Shown here: piece by piece, positions 52,094-61,203 of the stretch
Numbering within the stretch: position 1 is the stretch's first letter
How the letters are laid out: the number at the start of each line of letters is the position of its first letter
Origin: Allobosea sp. OK403
GTDB taxonomy: Bacteria > Pseudomonadota > Alphaproteobacteria > Rhizobiales > Beijerinckiaceae
Length of the DNA: 64,000 bases
NCBI RefSeq assembly: GCF_900113835.1
Contig: NZ_FOQV01000001.1
Coordinates: 1,240,001-1,304,000 of the forward strand
Reading direction: 5' to 3'
Translations under genes and position numbers: made by a program
The notes under the pieces: generated by a model
Databases searched by the model: none
What the model was told of the DNA's origin: nothing
What the model saw: the letters and a program-made list of their open reading frames with translations, nothing else

Positions 52094-52711
52094 CTAGTTG
52101 CGGCCGCCGCGCGCTACGCGCTCGATCTCGGCGCGCACCAGCCGCTCGACCATGGTCGGCAGATTGTCGTCGAGCCAGCTCTTCAGCATCGGCTTCAACA
52201 TATCCTTCACCAGATCCTCCAACGTGCGGGCGTTGTTGGACAAAACCGTATGGGCAAGCTGGCCGAAGGCACTGGTGACCGCCGAACTCGTCTGGTCGGA
52301 GAGAAGCTGAGCCATGTCGAAGGACGGCGCGGACGCAGCAGGCGGCGGAGCCGGAGCCGGCACGGAAGCCTGCGGCAAGACGGGTTCCGGCTCGGTTGTC
52401 GCGACCGGCTCCGCGGCCTCGAGGAAGTCGATATCACTGGATTCGGCGAGCGCCTGGGCCTCGGCCGGCGGCTCAGGCTCCGGTTCGGGTGCGGCGACCA
52501 GGCTGGCTTCGGCCCCGAGATCGAGTACGTCGTCGTCGGCGGCCGACACGGCACTCGCACCGGCGAGCAGCGCCTTCAACTCGTCGTCCCCATCCGTTAC
52601 GGCAGCAGGCGGCGCTTCGGCAGGCTTGGCCTCGTCATCCGAGATGATCCGACGAATGGAGGCAAGGATTTCCTCCATCGACGGTTCGCTGGGCTTCGGT
52701 TGCGCGCTCAT
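52094..52711 (-). CDS. popZ: PopZ-like polar organizing protein (DUF2497)
   Basis: A 205-residue protein with the three-part PopZ layout. A short N-terminal helix (PSMEEILASIRRIISDDE) binds partners. The middle is an acidic, proline- and alanine-rich disordered region (about 28-125). The C-terminal helices (ARTLEDLVKDMLKPMLKSWLDDNLP, then LVERLVRAEIERVARG) drive oligomerisation at the pole. In Caulobacter PopZ anchors the chromosome origin. It is beside tolC, pcm and valS, as in many alphaproteobacteria. Confidence 0.92.
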   Translation of the reverse strand: MSAQPKPSEPSMEEILASIRRIISDDEAKPAEAPPAAVTDGDDELKALLAGASAVSAADDDVLDLGAEASLVAAPEPEPEPPAEAQALAESSDIDFLEAAEPVATTEPEPVLPQASVPAPAPPPAASAPSFDMAQLLSDQTSSAVTSAFGQLAHTVLSNNARTLEDLVKDMLKPMLKSWLDDNLPTMVERLVRAEIERVARGGRN

Positions 52712-52858
52712 CTTGGGTCCGGACCACTCGACACCAGGCGCGTCGATAGAATCAACGCCGCTCCTGCCTTGAGTATTTCACGGGGAGCAGCTCGGGCAAG
52801 GCGGCTTTTCAGCCGCCCACAAGAGAAATGCCCGCTGTTGCGCGAATGTTATTCTGAA

Positions 52859-54319
52859 TCAGCGCCCATCTGGCGTCTGGGTGCCCCAGAGCAAGCCCTT
52901 GACCTGATCATAATGCTTGCGTGCATCATAGGTCTCGGTCTTGAGCTTCAGCGTCTCGGCCGAAAGCCGGCCGACCGCCGAAAGCACCGAATAGGAGGCG
53001 ACGACGCGGTCGCGCTGCGCCGTGACCAGGGTCGAGCGGGCGCTGACAAGCTCCTGCTGCGCGTTGAGCACGTCGAGCGTGGTGCGCTGGCCGACCTTGG
53101 CCTCCTCGCGCACGCCAGACAGCGCGGTCTCGGCCGCCTGCACCTGCGCCTGGGCCGCGATGATCTGCGCCTTGGCCGCCTCGAGGCCACCCCAGGCCGA
53201 GACCACCGCCGCACGCACCGTGTCGCGCTGCGTATCGACATCGATCCGGCGCTGACCGGCCGTCTCCTTGGCCTGTCGTGTCCGCGAATAGACCTGGCCG
53301 CCCTCATAGATCGGCACGGTCAGCGTGCCGACGACGCTGGCGCTGGTCCGGTTGTCACCGAAATAGGTCGAATCATAGCGCTGCTGGACGACACCGCGCA
53401 CGCCGAAGGTCGGGTAGAGGTCCGCTTCCGTGACCTTGACCTGCAATTCGGCGGCATCGACGCCATGCAGCGAGGCGATGATCGAGGGATGCCCGGTCAG
53501 CGCGACGTTGAGCGCGGCGGGCAGCGATTTCGGCAGCAGATTCTCGATCGGCCGTCCCGGCGCGAGCTGCTTGGGCTCGGTGCCGACATTCTGGCGGAAG
53601 CGCGCGATCGAGGTCTTGAGGTTCGATTCGGCGAGAATCGCCTGCGACTGCGCTGCCGACAGGCGCGCCTCGGCCTGAGCGACGTCGGTGCGCGTCACCT
53701 CGCCGACCTGAAAGCGGTCACGGGTCTGGCGCAGTTGCTCTTCCAGAACCTCGACATTGTTACGATTGAGATTCAGGATCGCGGTGTCGCGCAGCACGTT
53801 CATATAGGAGGTCGCGGCATCGAGCAGGACGTTCTGCTCGGTGTTGCGCAACGTCGCGCGTGCGCCCAGCACCAGCGATTCGGCCTGGCTGACGGAGCTG
53901 CGCGTCTTGCCGCTGTCGAAGATGTTCTGGTCGATCTGCACGCCGCCGCCACGCGGACCGAGCCGGCTGAGCGTGCTGTTGTGAAAACCCCGCGTCGTAT
54001 CCTTGGCGGGAGTATCGCTCTCGGAAATGCTCGCGCCGATATCGGCCGAGGCGGTGATCTTCGGCCGATAGCCGGAGAGCGCCTGCGGCACGTTCTCATT
54101 CGTCGCCCGCAGCGAAGCACGCTGCGAATTCAGCGTCGGATTGCCCGAATAGGCCCGCGACAACGCCGCATCCATGGTTTGAGCGCTGGCGGCGGCAGTG
54201 CCCCCGAACAGCAATGCAACGGCGATCAATGCCGCAGCACCAAACTCAACCGACTTCTTATCGAACTTCTGTCTCGTCACCGGACGCCTCATGTGCGGAC
54301 TGCTGTCACGCCCAGGCAT
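52859..54319 (-). CDS. tolC: TolC family outer-membrane channel
   Basis: A 486-residue outer-membrane efflux protein. The signal peptide is AAALIAVALLFGGTAAASAQ (a start at 54292 is also possible). Two outer-membrane efflux repeats are visible, each with long helices (GEVTRTDVAQAEARLSAAQSQ; VGQRTTLDVLNAQQELVSAR). It forms the exit duct for RND, MFS or type I exporters. It is 147 bp from popZ and 124 bp from pcm on the same strand. Confidence 0.94.
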   Translation of the reverse strand: MPGRDSSPHMRRPVTRQKFDKKSVEFGAAALIAVALLFGGTAAASAQTMDAALSRAYSGNPTLNSQRASLRATNENVPQALSGYRPKITASADIGASISESDTPAKDTTRGFHNSTLSRLGPRGGGVQIDQNIFDSGKTRSSVSQAESLVLGARATLRNTEQNVLLDAATSYMNVLRDTAILNLNRNNVEVLEEQLRQTRDRFQVGEVTRTDVAQAEARLSAAQSQAILAESNLKTSIARFRQNVGTEPKQLAPGRPIENLLPKSLPAALNVALTGHPSIIASLHGVDAAELQVKVTEADLYPTFGVRGVVQQRYDSTYFGDNRTSASVVGTLTVPIYEGGQVYSRTRQAKETAGQRRIDVDTQRDTVRAAVVSAWGGLEAAKAQIIAAQAQVQAAETALSGVREEAKVGQRTTLDVLNAQQELVSARSTLVTAQRDRVVASYSVLSAVGRLSAETLKLKTETYDARKHYDQVKGLLWGTQTPDGR

Positions 54320-54442
54320 CGCCCCAGCCTCGGCATAAATTTAAGAATCCTACATAGCCGTAACCGAGGCACGCGCCAACGTGGGCTGGGCACCAGATCG
54401 GGTTTCCGTTTCGCACTGCCGCAAAAATGCGACACCTTTCGT

Positions 54443-55084
54443 TCAGAAAACGAAGGCCGGCGCCTTGCGGAATTCCGCCAGAACCGGCGCTGCGGCGTCG
54501 AAAACCGGGCGCCCCGAGACGGTTTTTCCCGATTTCTGATAGAGCTTTACCCGTGCGGAGCGCCCGAGCCCCTCGACCGCGATGAGCCGGCCGCCATCGC
54601 GCAACAACGGGAAAAGTTCGTCGGGGCCGGTCTCACAGGCGCCGCCGACCAGGATCACGTCGAAACTATAATCAGCGGGGCGCTTGCCCGCCAGCACGAC
54701 AGCGCCGGCATCGGCCCGCTTCAGGGCTGGGCCAGCCAAGGCGGCGGCCTCGGCATCCGGCTCCCAGAGCGTCGCAGCCGCACCCATGCTCGCCATCACG
54801 GCTGCGCCATAGCCCGTGCCGCCGCCATATTCGAGCGCGCTCTCGCGGGGTTGCACGGCAAGCGTCTGGATCATGCGGATCACGACCATCGGCGTCATCA
54901 GCGCCCTCCCCGTGCCGGGCAACGGCACGGACTGGTCGAGATAGGCGAGGTAGGACAGCGTATCGGGCAGGAAGGCCTCGCGCGGCACCGTATCGGCCGC
55001 CGCCAGGACGGACCGGTCGGTAATGTCATAGGTCCGCAATTGGCAATCGACCATCATGCGGCGCAGCGCGGCGAAACTGTCCAT
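54443..55084 (-). CDS. pcm: Protein-L-isoaspartate O-methyltransferase
   Basis: A 213-residue SAM-dependent methyltransferase of the Pcm family. It has the leader MMVDCQLRTYDITDRSVLAA, the SAM loop LEYGGGTGYGAAVMASMGA (a degenerate GGGTGY with a shorter leader), and DVILVGGACETGPDELFPLLRDGGRLI. It may repair damaged aspartates, but alphaproteobacterial copies at this locus are divergent and could methylate something else. It is the first gene of the pcm-tolC-popZ block. Confidence 0.85.
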   Translation of the reverse strand: MDSFAALRRMMVDCQLRTYDITDRSVLAAADTVPREAFLPDTLSYLAYLDQSVPLPGTGRALMTPMVVIRMIQTLAVQPRESALEYGGGTGYGAAVMASMGAAATLWEPDAEAAALAGPALKRADAGAVVLAGKRPADYSFDVILVGGACETGPDELFPLLRDGGRLIAVEGLGRSARVKLYQKSGKTVSGRPVFDAAAPVLAEFRKAPAFVF

Positions 55085-55342
55085 GTCCCGAAATCTCCGT
55101 CTGCGACACTAGGCCGGCAGCTCGCGGCCGGCGCCACCAAAAGCGGGCCGATACGCCATGGCCCGGGGCCCGAGCCAAGCCTATCGACCGATCCGACAGC
55201 TTTTGTTCGAGGCCGCGTCAAAAGGCAAGACGCCAGGGAGCAACACGCCAAGGGACAAGACACCATCACGGCATGACGCCACGAGGGCGCGCGCGCCGCG
55301 GAGCGGACCCGAATCTCAGCTATTGGCGATGGTTGGGAAAAT

Positions 55343-55416
55343 TGGAGGCCTCGCCCGGAATCGAACCGGGGTGCAAGGATTTGCAGTCCTCTGCGTAACC
55401 ACTCCGCCACGAGGCC
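55343..55416 (-). tRNA. tRNA-Cys (anticodon GCA)
   Basis: 74 nt including an encoded CCA. On the minus strand the acceptor GGCCTCG pairs with CGAGGCC, the anticodon loop is CTGCAAA, and the T arm is CCGGTTCGATTCCGG. Discriminator U. Confidence 0.95.
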
Positions 55417-55604
55417 ATCCCGATGTCCGCGCTGGCGTGACATCTTGCACGGCGTATAACCACATGCCGGGCCGGGCCGCAACCCATCCTCGCCACGCCG
55501 CGCGGCATGACCCACGGGCAAATTGGTGAGCCGACGTTTTCCCACCTGCTTTGTCGCAAAGGGCTTGCGCGCTCTCGGTGGCATGGGTATACGGCGGCCA
55601 CTGA

Positions 55605-55679
55605 TCCCGGATAGCTCAGCGGTAGAGCAATCGACTGTTAATCGATTGGTCGCAGGTTCGAATCCTGCTCCGGGAGCCA
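55605..55679 (+). tRNA. tRNA-Asn (anticodon GTT)
   Basis: 75 nt including CCA. Acceptor TCCCGGA pairs with TCCGGGA, D arm TAGCTCAGCGGTAGAGC, anticodon loop CTGTTAA, T arm CAGGTTCGAATCCTG. Divergent from the tRNA-Cys gene. Confidence 0.97.
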
Positions 55680-56049
55680 GACTTTTCCACGCCTTGGCGC
55701 GAACTGTGCCCGCGTGCGATTTTTCCCTACGCTACGAGCCGGTTTGCTCCCGTCGGCTAGGCCAGCATTGGATTGCGAGGCAGATCGAAGACAGGTGTAG
55801 AACAGCGACACGTACCACGGTCGCCCACCTCTTCTGAGCACTCATCGCGGAATCAGCGCCACGGCGTAAAAGACAGGCGATCTGCGGTGCATGGCAGCTC
55901 TGCGCCAAGAGCTGACATTGGTCATCTGCACAGAAGCGGAAGTCCAACACATCAGAAAGAACACCTCTAAGCGCTGGCCTACCAAAAATCGGATGATAGC
56001 CGATTGCGGTCTTTGAAACAGATCCGCATTTTCAGCTGGAGGGAGGGAA
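55680..56049. other. Intergenic region after tRNA-Asn, no gene seen
   Basis: About 370 bp between the tRNA-Asn and the end of the livF gene. I see no convincing reading frame, terminator hairpin or member of the repeat families. A tRNA 3' end is a common integration site, but I find no duplicated attachment half here. Confidence 0.5.
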
Positions 56050-56787
56050 CTAGGCATGTGCCGCTGCCGTGCGGCCGCCCAGATATGCGGCACGGATTTC
56101 CTCGTTGGACCAGAGTTGCGTCGGGGTGCCCGAAAGCACGAGCTTGCCGGTCTCCAGCACATAGCCGCGATCAGCGACCGAGAGACCCATTCGGGCGTTC
56201 TGCTCGACCAGAAGCACGGTCGTCCCGCGACGCCGAATCTCGGCGATGATGGCGAAGACCGCCTGCACAATGACGGGCGCGAGCCCCAGAGAGGGTTCGT
56301 CGAGAAGCAGAATGCGGGGCTTGGCCATCAGCCCCCGCGCCACCGCCACCATCTGCTGCTGGCCACCCGACAGGGTCCAGCCGAGTGCGTCGGCGAAGCG
56401 GCGGATATCGGGGAAGAGGTCGAACATCTCGTCGGCCTCGCGCCGGATCGCCGAGGTCTTGAGGCCTTTGCGGTTTGAGGCACCGAGCATGATGTTCTCG
56501 CGCACGCTCAGGCCGGGGAAGATACGGCGGCCCTCCGGCACTTGCGCGATGCCGCGGCGAACGATCTCCTCGGGCTTGAGCCCGACGATCGACTGCCCCT
56601 CAAACAGAATATCGCCCGAAATGGGCTTTTCCAGTCCCGAGATGGCGCGCAGCGTGGTCGATTTGCCCGCACCGTTGGAGCCCAGCAGCGTGACGACTTC
56701 GCCTTCGTCAACGATCAGGGAGATGCCCTCGACGGCTTCGATCTCGCCATAGCGGACGACGATTGATTTCAGTTCAAGCAGCGACAT
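56050..56787 (-). CDS. livF: Branched-chain amino-acid ABC transporter ATPase (LivF-like)
   Basis: A 245-residue LivF-type ATPase from the ATG at 56787, which overlaps the end of the fused LivM-LivG gene by 14 bp and has GGAACGG upstream. Walker A LLGSNGAGKSTT, signature TLSGGQQQMVAVARGLM and Walker B RILLLDEPSLGLAP are intact. It is the second ATPase of a Liv-type importer. The ligand could be an aromatic or other carboxylate rather than a branched amino acid. Confidence 0.93.
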   Translation of the reverse strand: MSLLELKSIVVRYGEIEAVEGISLIVDEGEVVTLLGSNGAGKSTTLRAISGLEKPISGDILFEGQSIVGLKPEEIVRRGIAQVPEGRRIFPGLSVRENIMLGASNRKGLKTSAIRREADEMFDLFPDIRRFADALGWTLSGGQQQMVAVARGLMAKPRILLLDEPSLGLAPVIVQAVFAIIAEIRRRGTTVLLVEQNARMGLSVADRGYVLETGKLVLSGTPTQLWSNEEIRAAYLGGRTAAAHA

Positions 56788-58552
56788 CGGGAGCCGTTCC
56801 AAGATAGGCCGCAATCACGTCGGGATGCTGCAGCACATCTGCCGAGACGCCGTCGGCGATATGGCGGCCGAAGTTCAGCACGGTGATATGCTGGGCGACC
56901 TCGCTCACCAGCGTCATGTCGTGGTCGATGATCAGAATGGTCAGGCCGCGCGCCGAGATGCGCTTGAGCAGATTGCGCAGCTCGACCTTCTCGGACGAGT
57001 TCAGGCCGGCCCCCGGCTCGTCCAGCAGCAGCAAAGCGGGATCACCGGCGAGCGCACGGGCGATCTCGACTGCGCGCTGATGACCATAGGAGAAGCCGGC
57101 GACGACCTCGTCGGCCCTGTGCTCGAGGTCGACGAAGGCAAGTGCGGCGCGCGCGCGGGCGATGACGGCGGCTGGATCGTCGGCGGCCGTGTTTCCCGGG
57201 CGCTCGGCGCCGACCATGACGTTCTCCAGCGCCGTCATCGAGCGCCACAGCCGGATGTTCTGGAAGGTGCGGCCGAGACCGGCTTTCGTGCGGGCATGCG
57301 GCGGCAGGCTAGTGATGTCCTGCCCATTCAGAATGACGCTTCCGGATGTCGCCTTGTAGAGGCCGGACAGGACGTTCAGCGTCGTGGTCTTGCCGGAACC
57401 GTTGGGTCCGATCAGCGCATGTACGCCGCCGCGCTTGATCAGCAGATCGACCTCGTCGACCGCTTTCAGGCCACCGAAATGCTTGGAGAGCTTGCGCACC
57501 TCCAGGACCGTCTCGGCGCCCGCACCGCCACCGGAGAGTTGCAGGGCGTCGCCGGTTTTGACCGAATGCCTCGCGCGCTTGAAGCGATCGAGCTGCCCGC
57601 GCAGATAGCCCCAGATGCCGTCCGGCATGAACAGGACAATCAGGATGACCGCCGCGCCGTAGATTGCCAGATACAGGCCCGGGATGCTCTTGAGGAAGCG
57701 CAGCCATTCCGGGATCAGGATCAGGAGCCCGGTGCCGATGACCGCGCCGATCGGCGAGGCGACGCCGCCGAGCAGCGCCATGGTCAGGAACACAACCGAC
57801 TCGGCGAAGGAGAACTGGTCCGGGCTGACATAGGCGAAGCCGCCGGCAAAGAGCCCGCCGCCGATGCCGCCGAGGATGGCAGACAGCGCGAAGGCCGTGA
57901 CCTTGGTGCGATAGATGTCGATGCCGGCAACACCCGCAGCGAGTTCGTTGTCGCGCACCGCCCGCATCGCGCGGCCAAGCCGCGTATCGCGCAGGCGCCA
58001 GACCAGATAGCCGAGCCCGGCAAGCACCGCGATGCAGAGCCCGAGATAGTAAGACCCATCGACGAGAAGCGCCGGGCGGGGAATGGCGCGCACACCATCC
58101 GGCCCCTTGGTCACGGGAATCCAGTTGATCAGGATGAGCGTCAGGATCTGCTGGAAGGAGATCGTCACCATGGCGAGGTAATGCCCGCCGAGCCGCAGCG
58201 TCGAGGCGCCGAGCAGCGCCCCAAACAGCGCTGCGAGGCTGGTGCCTATCATCAGGCAGATCCAGAAATTCAGGCCGTGCTCGGTCTGCCCGAGCCCGAC
58301 CGCATAGGCGCCGAGCCCGAAGAAGGCAGCCTGGGCGAGATTGATCTGGCCACAGAGGCCCAGAACGATCGTCAGGCCGAGCACAGCGATGGCGTAGGTC
58401 GTCGCCTGCAGTGAGATGTTGAGGATGTAGCCGGTCTTCGGGATCAGGACGGCGAAGACGATCGCCGCCGCAACGAAGAGGATATAGGCCGGCACGCCCC
58501 AGTTCAGGCGCGTACGGGCGACCTCGGTGGCGGGGGAAGCAGTCGTGCTCAT
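56774..58552 (-). CDS. Fused LivM permease and LivG ATPase
   Basis: A 592-residue single-chain protein. Residues about 15-325 are a LivM-type permease with about nine helices (ILGLCGQINLAQAAFFGLGAY; GAVIGTGLLILIPEWLRFL). After a short linker, about 345-590 is a LivG ATPase: Walker A LIGPNGSGKTTT, signature FSYGHQRAVEIARALAG, Walker B LLLLDEPGAGLN. The LivG signature reads YGHQR rather than YGxQR with Gly-Gln variation seen in the family. The fusion replaces the usual two genes and couples their levels. It overlaps livH by 4 bp. Confidence 0.93.
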   Translation of the reverse strand: MSTTASPATEVARTRLNWGVPAYILFVAAAIVFAVLIPKTGYILNISLQATTYAIAVLGLTIVLGLCGQINLAQAAFFGLGAYAVGLGQTEHGLNFWICLMIGTSLAALFGALLGASTLRLGGHYLAMVTISFQQILTLILINWIPVTKGPDGVRAIPRPALLVDGSYYLGLCIAVLAGLGYLVWRLRDTRLGRAMRAVRDNELAAGVAGIDIYRTKVTAFALSAILGGIGGGLFAGGFAYVSPDQFSFAESVVFLTMALLGGVASPIGAVIGTGLLILIPEWLRFLKSIPGLYLAIYGAAVILIVLFMPDGIWGYLRGQLDRFKRARHSVKTGDALQLSGGGAGAETVLEVRKLSKHFGGLKAVDEVDLLIKRGGVHALIGPNGSGKTTTLNVLSGLYKATSGSVILNGQDITSLPPHARTKAGLGRTFQNIRLWRSMTALENVMVGAERPGNTAADDPAAVIARARAALAFVDLEHRADEVVAGFSYGHQRAVEIARALAGDPALLLLDEPGAGLNSSEKVELRNLLKRISARGLTILIIDHDMTLVSEVAQHITVLNFGRHIADGVSADVLQHPDVIAAYLGTAPDVAA

Positions 58553-59427
58553 GCTTTTTCCGCCACCCGCTCGCCGAATATGCCCCGTGGCCGGAAGATA
58601 AGGAAGGCGATCAGGACCAGAAAGGCGAAGCCGTCCTTGTAAGGGACGGAGATATAGGCGGCGCCGAAGGTCTCGATGACGCCGAGCGCCAGACCGCCGA
58701 TGATCGCGCCCGTGACGTCGCCGAAGCCGCCGATGATGGTGGCGGCGAAGGCCTTGAGCGCGATCGCCGCGCCCATGCCGATCGAGACGAACAGGACCGG
58801 CGCCACCAGAATGCCGGCGATGCCGCCGATCACCGCCGAATAGACGAAGGTGACCATGATCATTGCCGCGACCGGTATCCCCAGCAGCGCGGCCATCTCC
58901 TTGTCCTGCGAAGTCGCCTGCAGCTTCTTGCCCAGCAGCGTGTGCTCGAAGAACCAGTATTGAAGCACGACCAGGATCGCCGTCACGCCGATGATCAGCA
59001 GGTACTGGCTGTCGACATAGACGGGCCCGACCAGGAAGCCCGGCGTCTCGAACCAGCCCTCGAGAACCTCCGGTTCCGGTCCGTGCAAGGCGAGCATGCC
59101 ATTGGCCAGGAAGATCGAGGCGCCGATCGTCGAGATGATCACCGGCAGATAGGTGCGGTGCCGAAGCGGGTAATAGACCGCCAAGTTGAAGACCGCGCCC
59201 ACCGCCGCCATGCCGACGAGCGCCATGATGAAGGCCAGCCAGTAGGGCAAGCCGAGCTTGAGCGTGAACACCACCATCATGAAGGCTGCCAGCATCGAGA
59301 ACTCGCCTTGAGCGAAGTTCACGACATTGGTCGCCCGGAAGATCAGCACGAACCCCAACGCGACGAGCGCATAGACCGAGCCGATGCCGATTCCGGTAAA
59401 AAGCAGTTGGAGAGCAAGATCCATCAA
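58549..59427 (-). CDS. livH: Branched-chain amino-acid ABC transporter permease (LivH-like)
   Basis: A 292-residue permease with about eight helices. The family marker is RATNVVNFAQGEFSMLAAFM; the loop QATSQDKEMAALLGIPV is the ATPase contact (EAA-like) region. It is the first permease gene, 150 bp after the binding protein, and overlaps the fused LivM-LivG start. It forms the channel with LivM. Ligand unknown. Confidence 0.93.
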   Translation of the reverse strand: MMDLALQLLFTGIGIGSVYALVALGFVLIFRATNVVNFAQGEFSMLAAFMMVVFTLKLGLPYWLAFIMALVGMAAVGAVFNLAVYYPLRHRTYLPVIISTIGASIFLANGMLALHGPEPEVLEGWFETPGFLVGPVYVDSQYLLIIGVTAILVVLQYWFFEHTLLGKKLQATSQDKEMAALLGIPVAAMIMVTFVYSAVIGGIAGILVAPVLFVSIGMGAAIALKAFAATIIGGFGDVTGAIIGGLALGVIETFGAAYISVPYKDGFAFLVLIAFLIFRPRGIFGERVAEKA

Positions 59428-59500
59428 TCTACCGCGCGCAAATGAAGCCGGATCGGTCCTCCGGGCGACAGGGCATGCCCGCCGCTCGGAGGCGTGATCT

Positions 59501-59528
59501 AGGATGGTTCCGAAAAAGCGGGCACCGG
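59501..59528. repeat. Family B intergenic repeat (partial)
   Basis: AGGATGGTTCCGAAAAAGCG followed by GGCACCGG. It is the left half of the family B element, placed between the binding protein and livH. Confidence 0.55.
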
Positions 59529-59577
59529 CAGAGCGCGGATCTCGCCGGGAGGCGAAACCAACGCCGCGCCGAAGAGA

Positions 59578-60732
59578 TCAGCCGAGGTTCGGCGTGAAAT
59601 CGAGCCGCTTGTCGAACCTGATCTCGCCCTTGTCGTTCTTGACGATGTTGTAGCCATGTAGGCCGTCACCGTTCTTGTCGAAGTTGTATTCGCCCTCGGC
59701 GCCCTTGTGGCCGCGAATGGCAAGCATCGCCTCGCGAACCTTGGCCGGTTCGGTCGAACCCGCCTTGTTCATCGCCAGCGCGAGGCAGGTCACGGCGTCG
59801 AAGGTCCAGGAGGACTGGTTGTCGGGCGCGACTTTGCGAACATCGCGATAGGCCTTGCCGAAGGCTTTCGAGGCATCGCTGGAATCCTCGGCATAGTCAG
59901 CCACGCCATAGGTGTTGTAGAGCGCCGGGCCGGCGAGCTTCAGCGCCGAGATGTTGACGATCGACGGCGAGCCGACCCACGGGATGGTGACGCCGAGCTG
60001 ACGCAACTGGCGGGCGAAGATGCCCAGATCCGTCTCGAAGGTAAAATAGGTGCCGAGGATGTCGGCGCCCGACTGGCGAACCGCCAGCACGACCGGCGTA
60101 AAATCCTGGCTCTGGTTGGCATAGCCCTGGTCAAGCGCGAGCGTCGCGCCATTGTCGGCCAGGGAATCGGCGAGCGCCTTTCCGCCAGCCGTGCCGAAGG
60201 CGTCGGTCGAGTGGACGATCGCCCACTTCTTCTTGCCGAGCTCCTTGGAGCCGAACTGGGCGATGACCTTGCCCGAATAGGAATCATTTGGACGGAAGCG
60301 GAAGAGCCAGGGGTTGTTGAGCTTGGTCAGGTTCGGGTCTGTGCCGCCGAAGCCGACCGGCTTGCCCACCTTCAGCATGTCGGGGGCCATCGCGTGCATC
60401 TGCGTCGAGCGGATCGAGCCGAGGAAGGCGACGATGTCGGGCTGGCTCGCCAGCTTGGAGAAGGCCAGCACCGCGCCGGGGTTGGTGGTCTGGTCATCCT
60501 CGAAGATCAGCTCGACCGGCTTGCCGAGCACGCCGCCGGCCTTGTTGACCTGTTCGAGGGCGAGCTTGGCGCCCGTCTGGGCGAAGGAGCCGGATTCGGC
60601 GGCTGCGCCGGTCATCGGCATGACCATGCCGAATTTGACCGTAGCGCCTTGCGCGAAAGCGCTGCGAATAAGCGCCGGAGCGGCGATGGTTCCAGCAACA
60701 GCGGTCGTGAACCCGCGGCGGGTCAACAGCAT
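59578..60732 (-). CDS. Liv-type ABC transporter substrate-binding protein
   Basis: A 384-residue periplasmic protein (Peripla_BP_6). The ATG at 60732 follows AGGGAGGATTGCC. The twin-arginine signal is LTRRGFTTAVAGTIAAPALI, with cleavage near AFAQ. Family blocks are VKFGMVMPMTGAAAESG, VNKAGGVLGKPVELIFEDDQT and AEGEYNFDKNGDGLHGYNIV. It is the first gene of the Liv operon. The ligand is not deducible; the class includes branched amino acids, amides and aromatic acids. Confidence 0.93.
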   Translation of the reverse strand: MLLTRRGFTTAVAGTIAAPALIRSAFAQGATVKFGMVMPMTGAAAESGSFAQTGAKLALEQVNKAGGVLGKPVELIFEDDQTTNPGAVLAFSKLASQPDIVAFLGSIRSTQMHAMAPDMLKVGKPVGFGGTDPNLTKLNNPWLFRFRPNDSYSGKVIAQFGSKELGKKKWAIVHSTDAFGTAGGKALADSLADNGATLALDQGYANQSQDFTPVVLAVRQSGADILGTYFTFETDLGIFARQLRQLGVTIPWVGSPSIVNISALKLAGPALYNTYGVADYAEDSSDASKAFGKAYRDVRKVAPDNQSSWTFDAVTCLALAMNKAGSTEPAKVREAMLAIRGHKGAEGEYNFDKNGDGLHGYNIVKNDKGEIRFDKRLDFTPNLG

Positions 60733-60925
60733 GGCAATCCTCCCTATTGGGCCGGATCTTGGCGCCCGACCTCGCGTTCCGTTATGCGAATCATACATTC
60801 GTCTAACGCGGATAACGCCTCATCCTTTAGTCCACTGCTGTGGGCCAGTGGCTGCCGACAGCGCCGCACAGGCCGCACAGTTCGACCAGCGCCAGCTTTG
60901 GGCATTCGCCCCGTATCGCTTGCGG

Positions 60926-61144
60926 CTAGCCGGTCATCGCCTCCCAGAAACGCGCCTTGTGCAGGACATTGGCGAGGATGTCCTGCGCACCGCAGAATCC
61001 GCAGTCGAGGCAGCCCAGGAACCATTGCAGCCAGGCGGTGATGTCGAGCTCAGCTTTCTGGGTCCGCTCGAGGACGGCGTAGTAGCCCTTCCGCTCCAGG
61101 CGGATCTGGGTATTTCCGCATATGCAAGATTGTTCACCGCACAT
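60926..61144 (-). pseudogene. Fic family protein remnant (C-terminal)
   Basis: A 72-residue frame reads IRLERKGYYAVLERTQKAEL, then DITAWLQWFLGCLD and ANVLHKARFWEAMTG. This is the C-terminal segment typical of Fic-domain proteins with a DUF4172 N-terminus. The HxFxDGNGR active site is absent, as is everything upstream. It is a decayed piece; the stop is genuine. The intact gene would be about 370 residues. Confidence 0.65.
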
Positions 61145-61203
61145 TCAGCGGCGAATGGGCCTCTCAAACTCCGCAAGACGCTCCGACCCAGGAAGATGGT
61201 GGA

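Noticed and set aside
52250..55276. A 1008-codon open frame on the plus strand
   Set aside because: It is the antisense of popZ, tolC and pcm, is rich in Arg/Gly/Asp as high-GC shadows are, and matches no family.
55605..56049. tRNA-Asn as an integration site for a mobile island
   Set aside because: No integrase, no duplicated tRNA end and a normal Liv operon follow.
56825..58414. A 529-codon open frame on the plus strand
   Set aside because: Antisense to the LivM-LivG fusion with Walker motifs on the minus strand.
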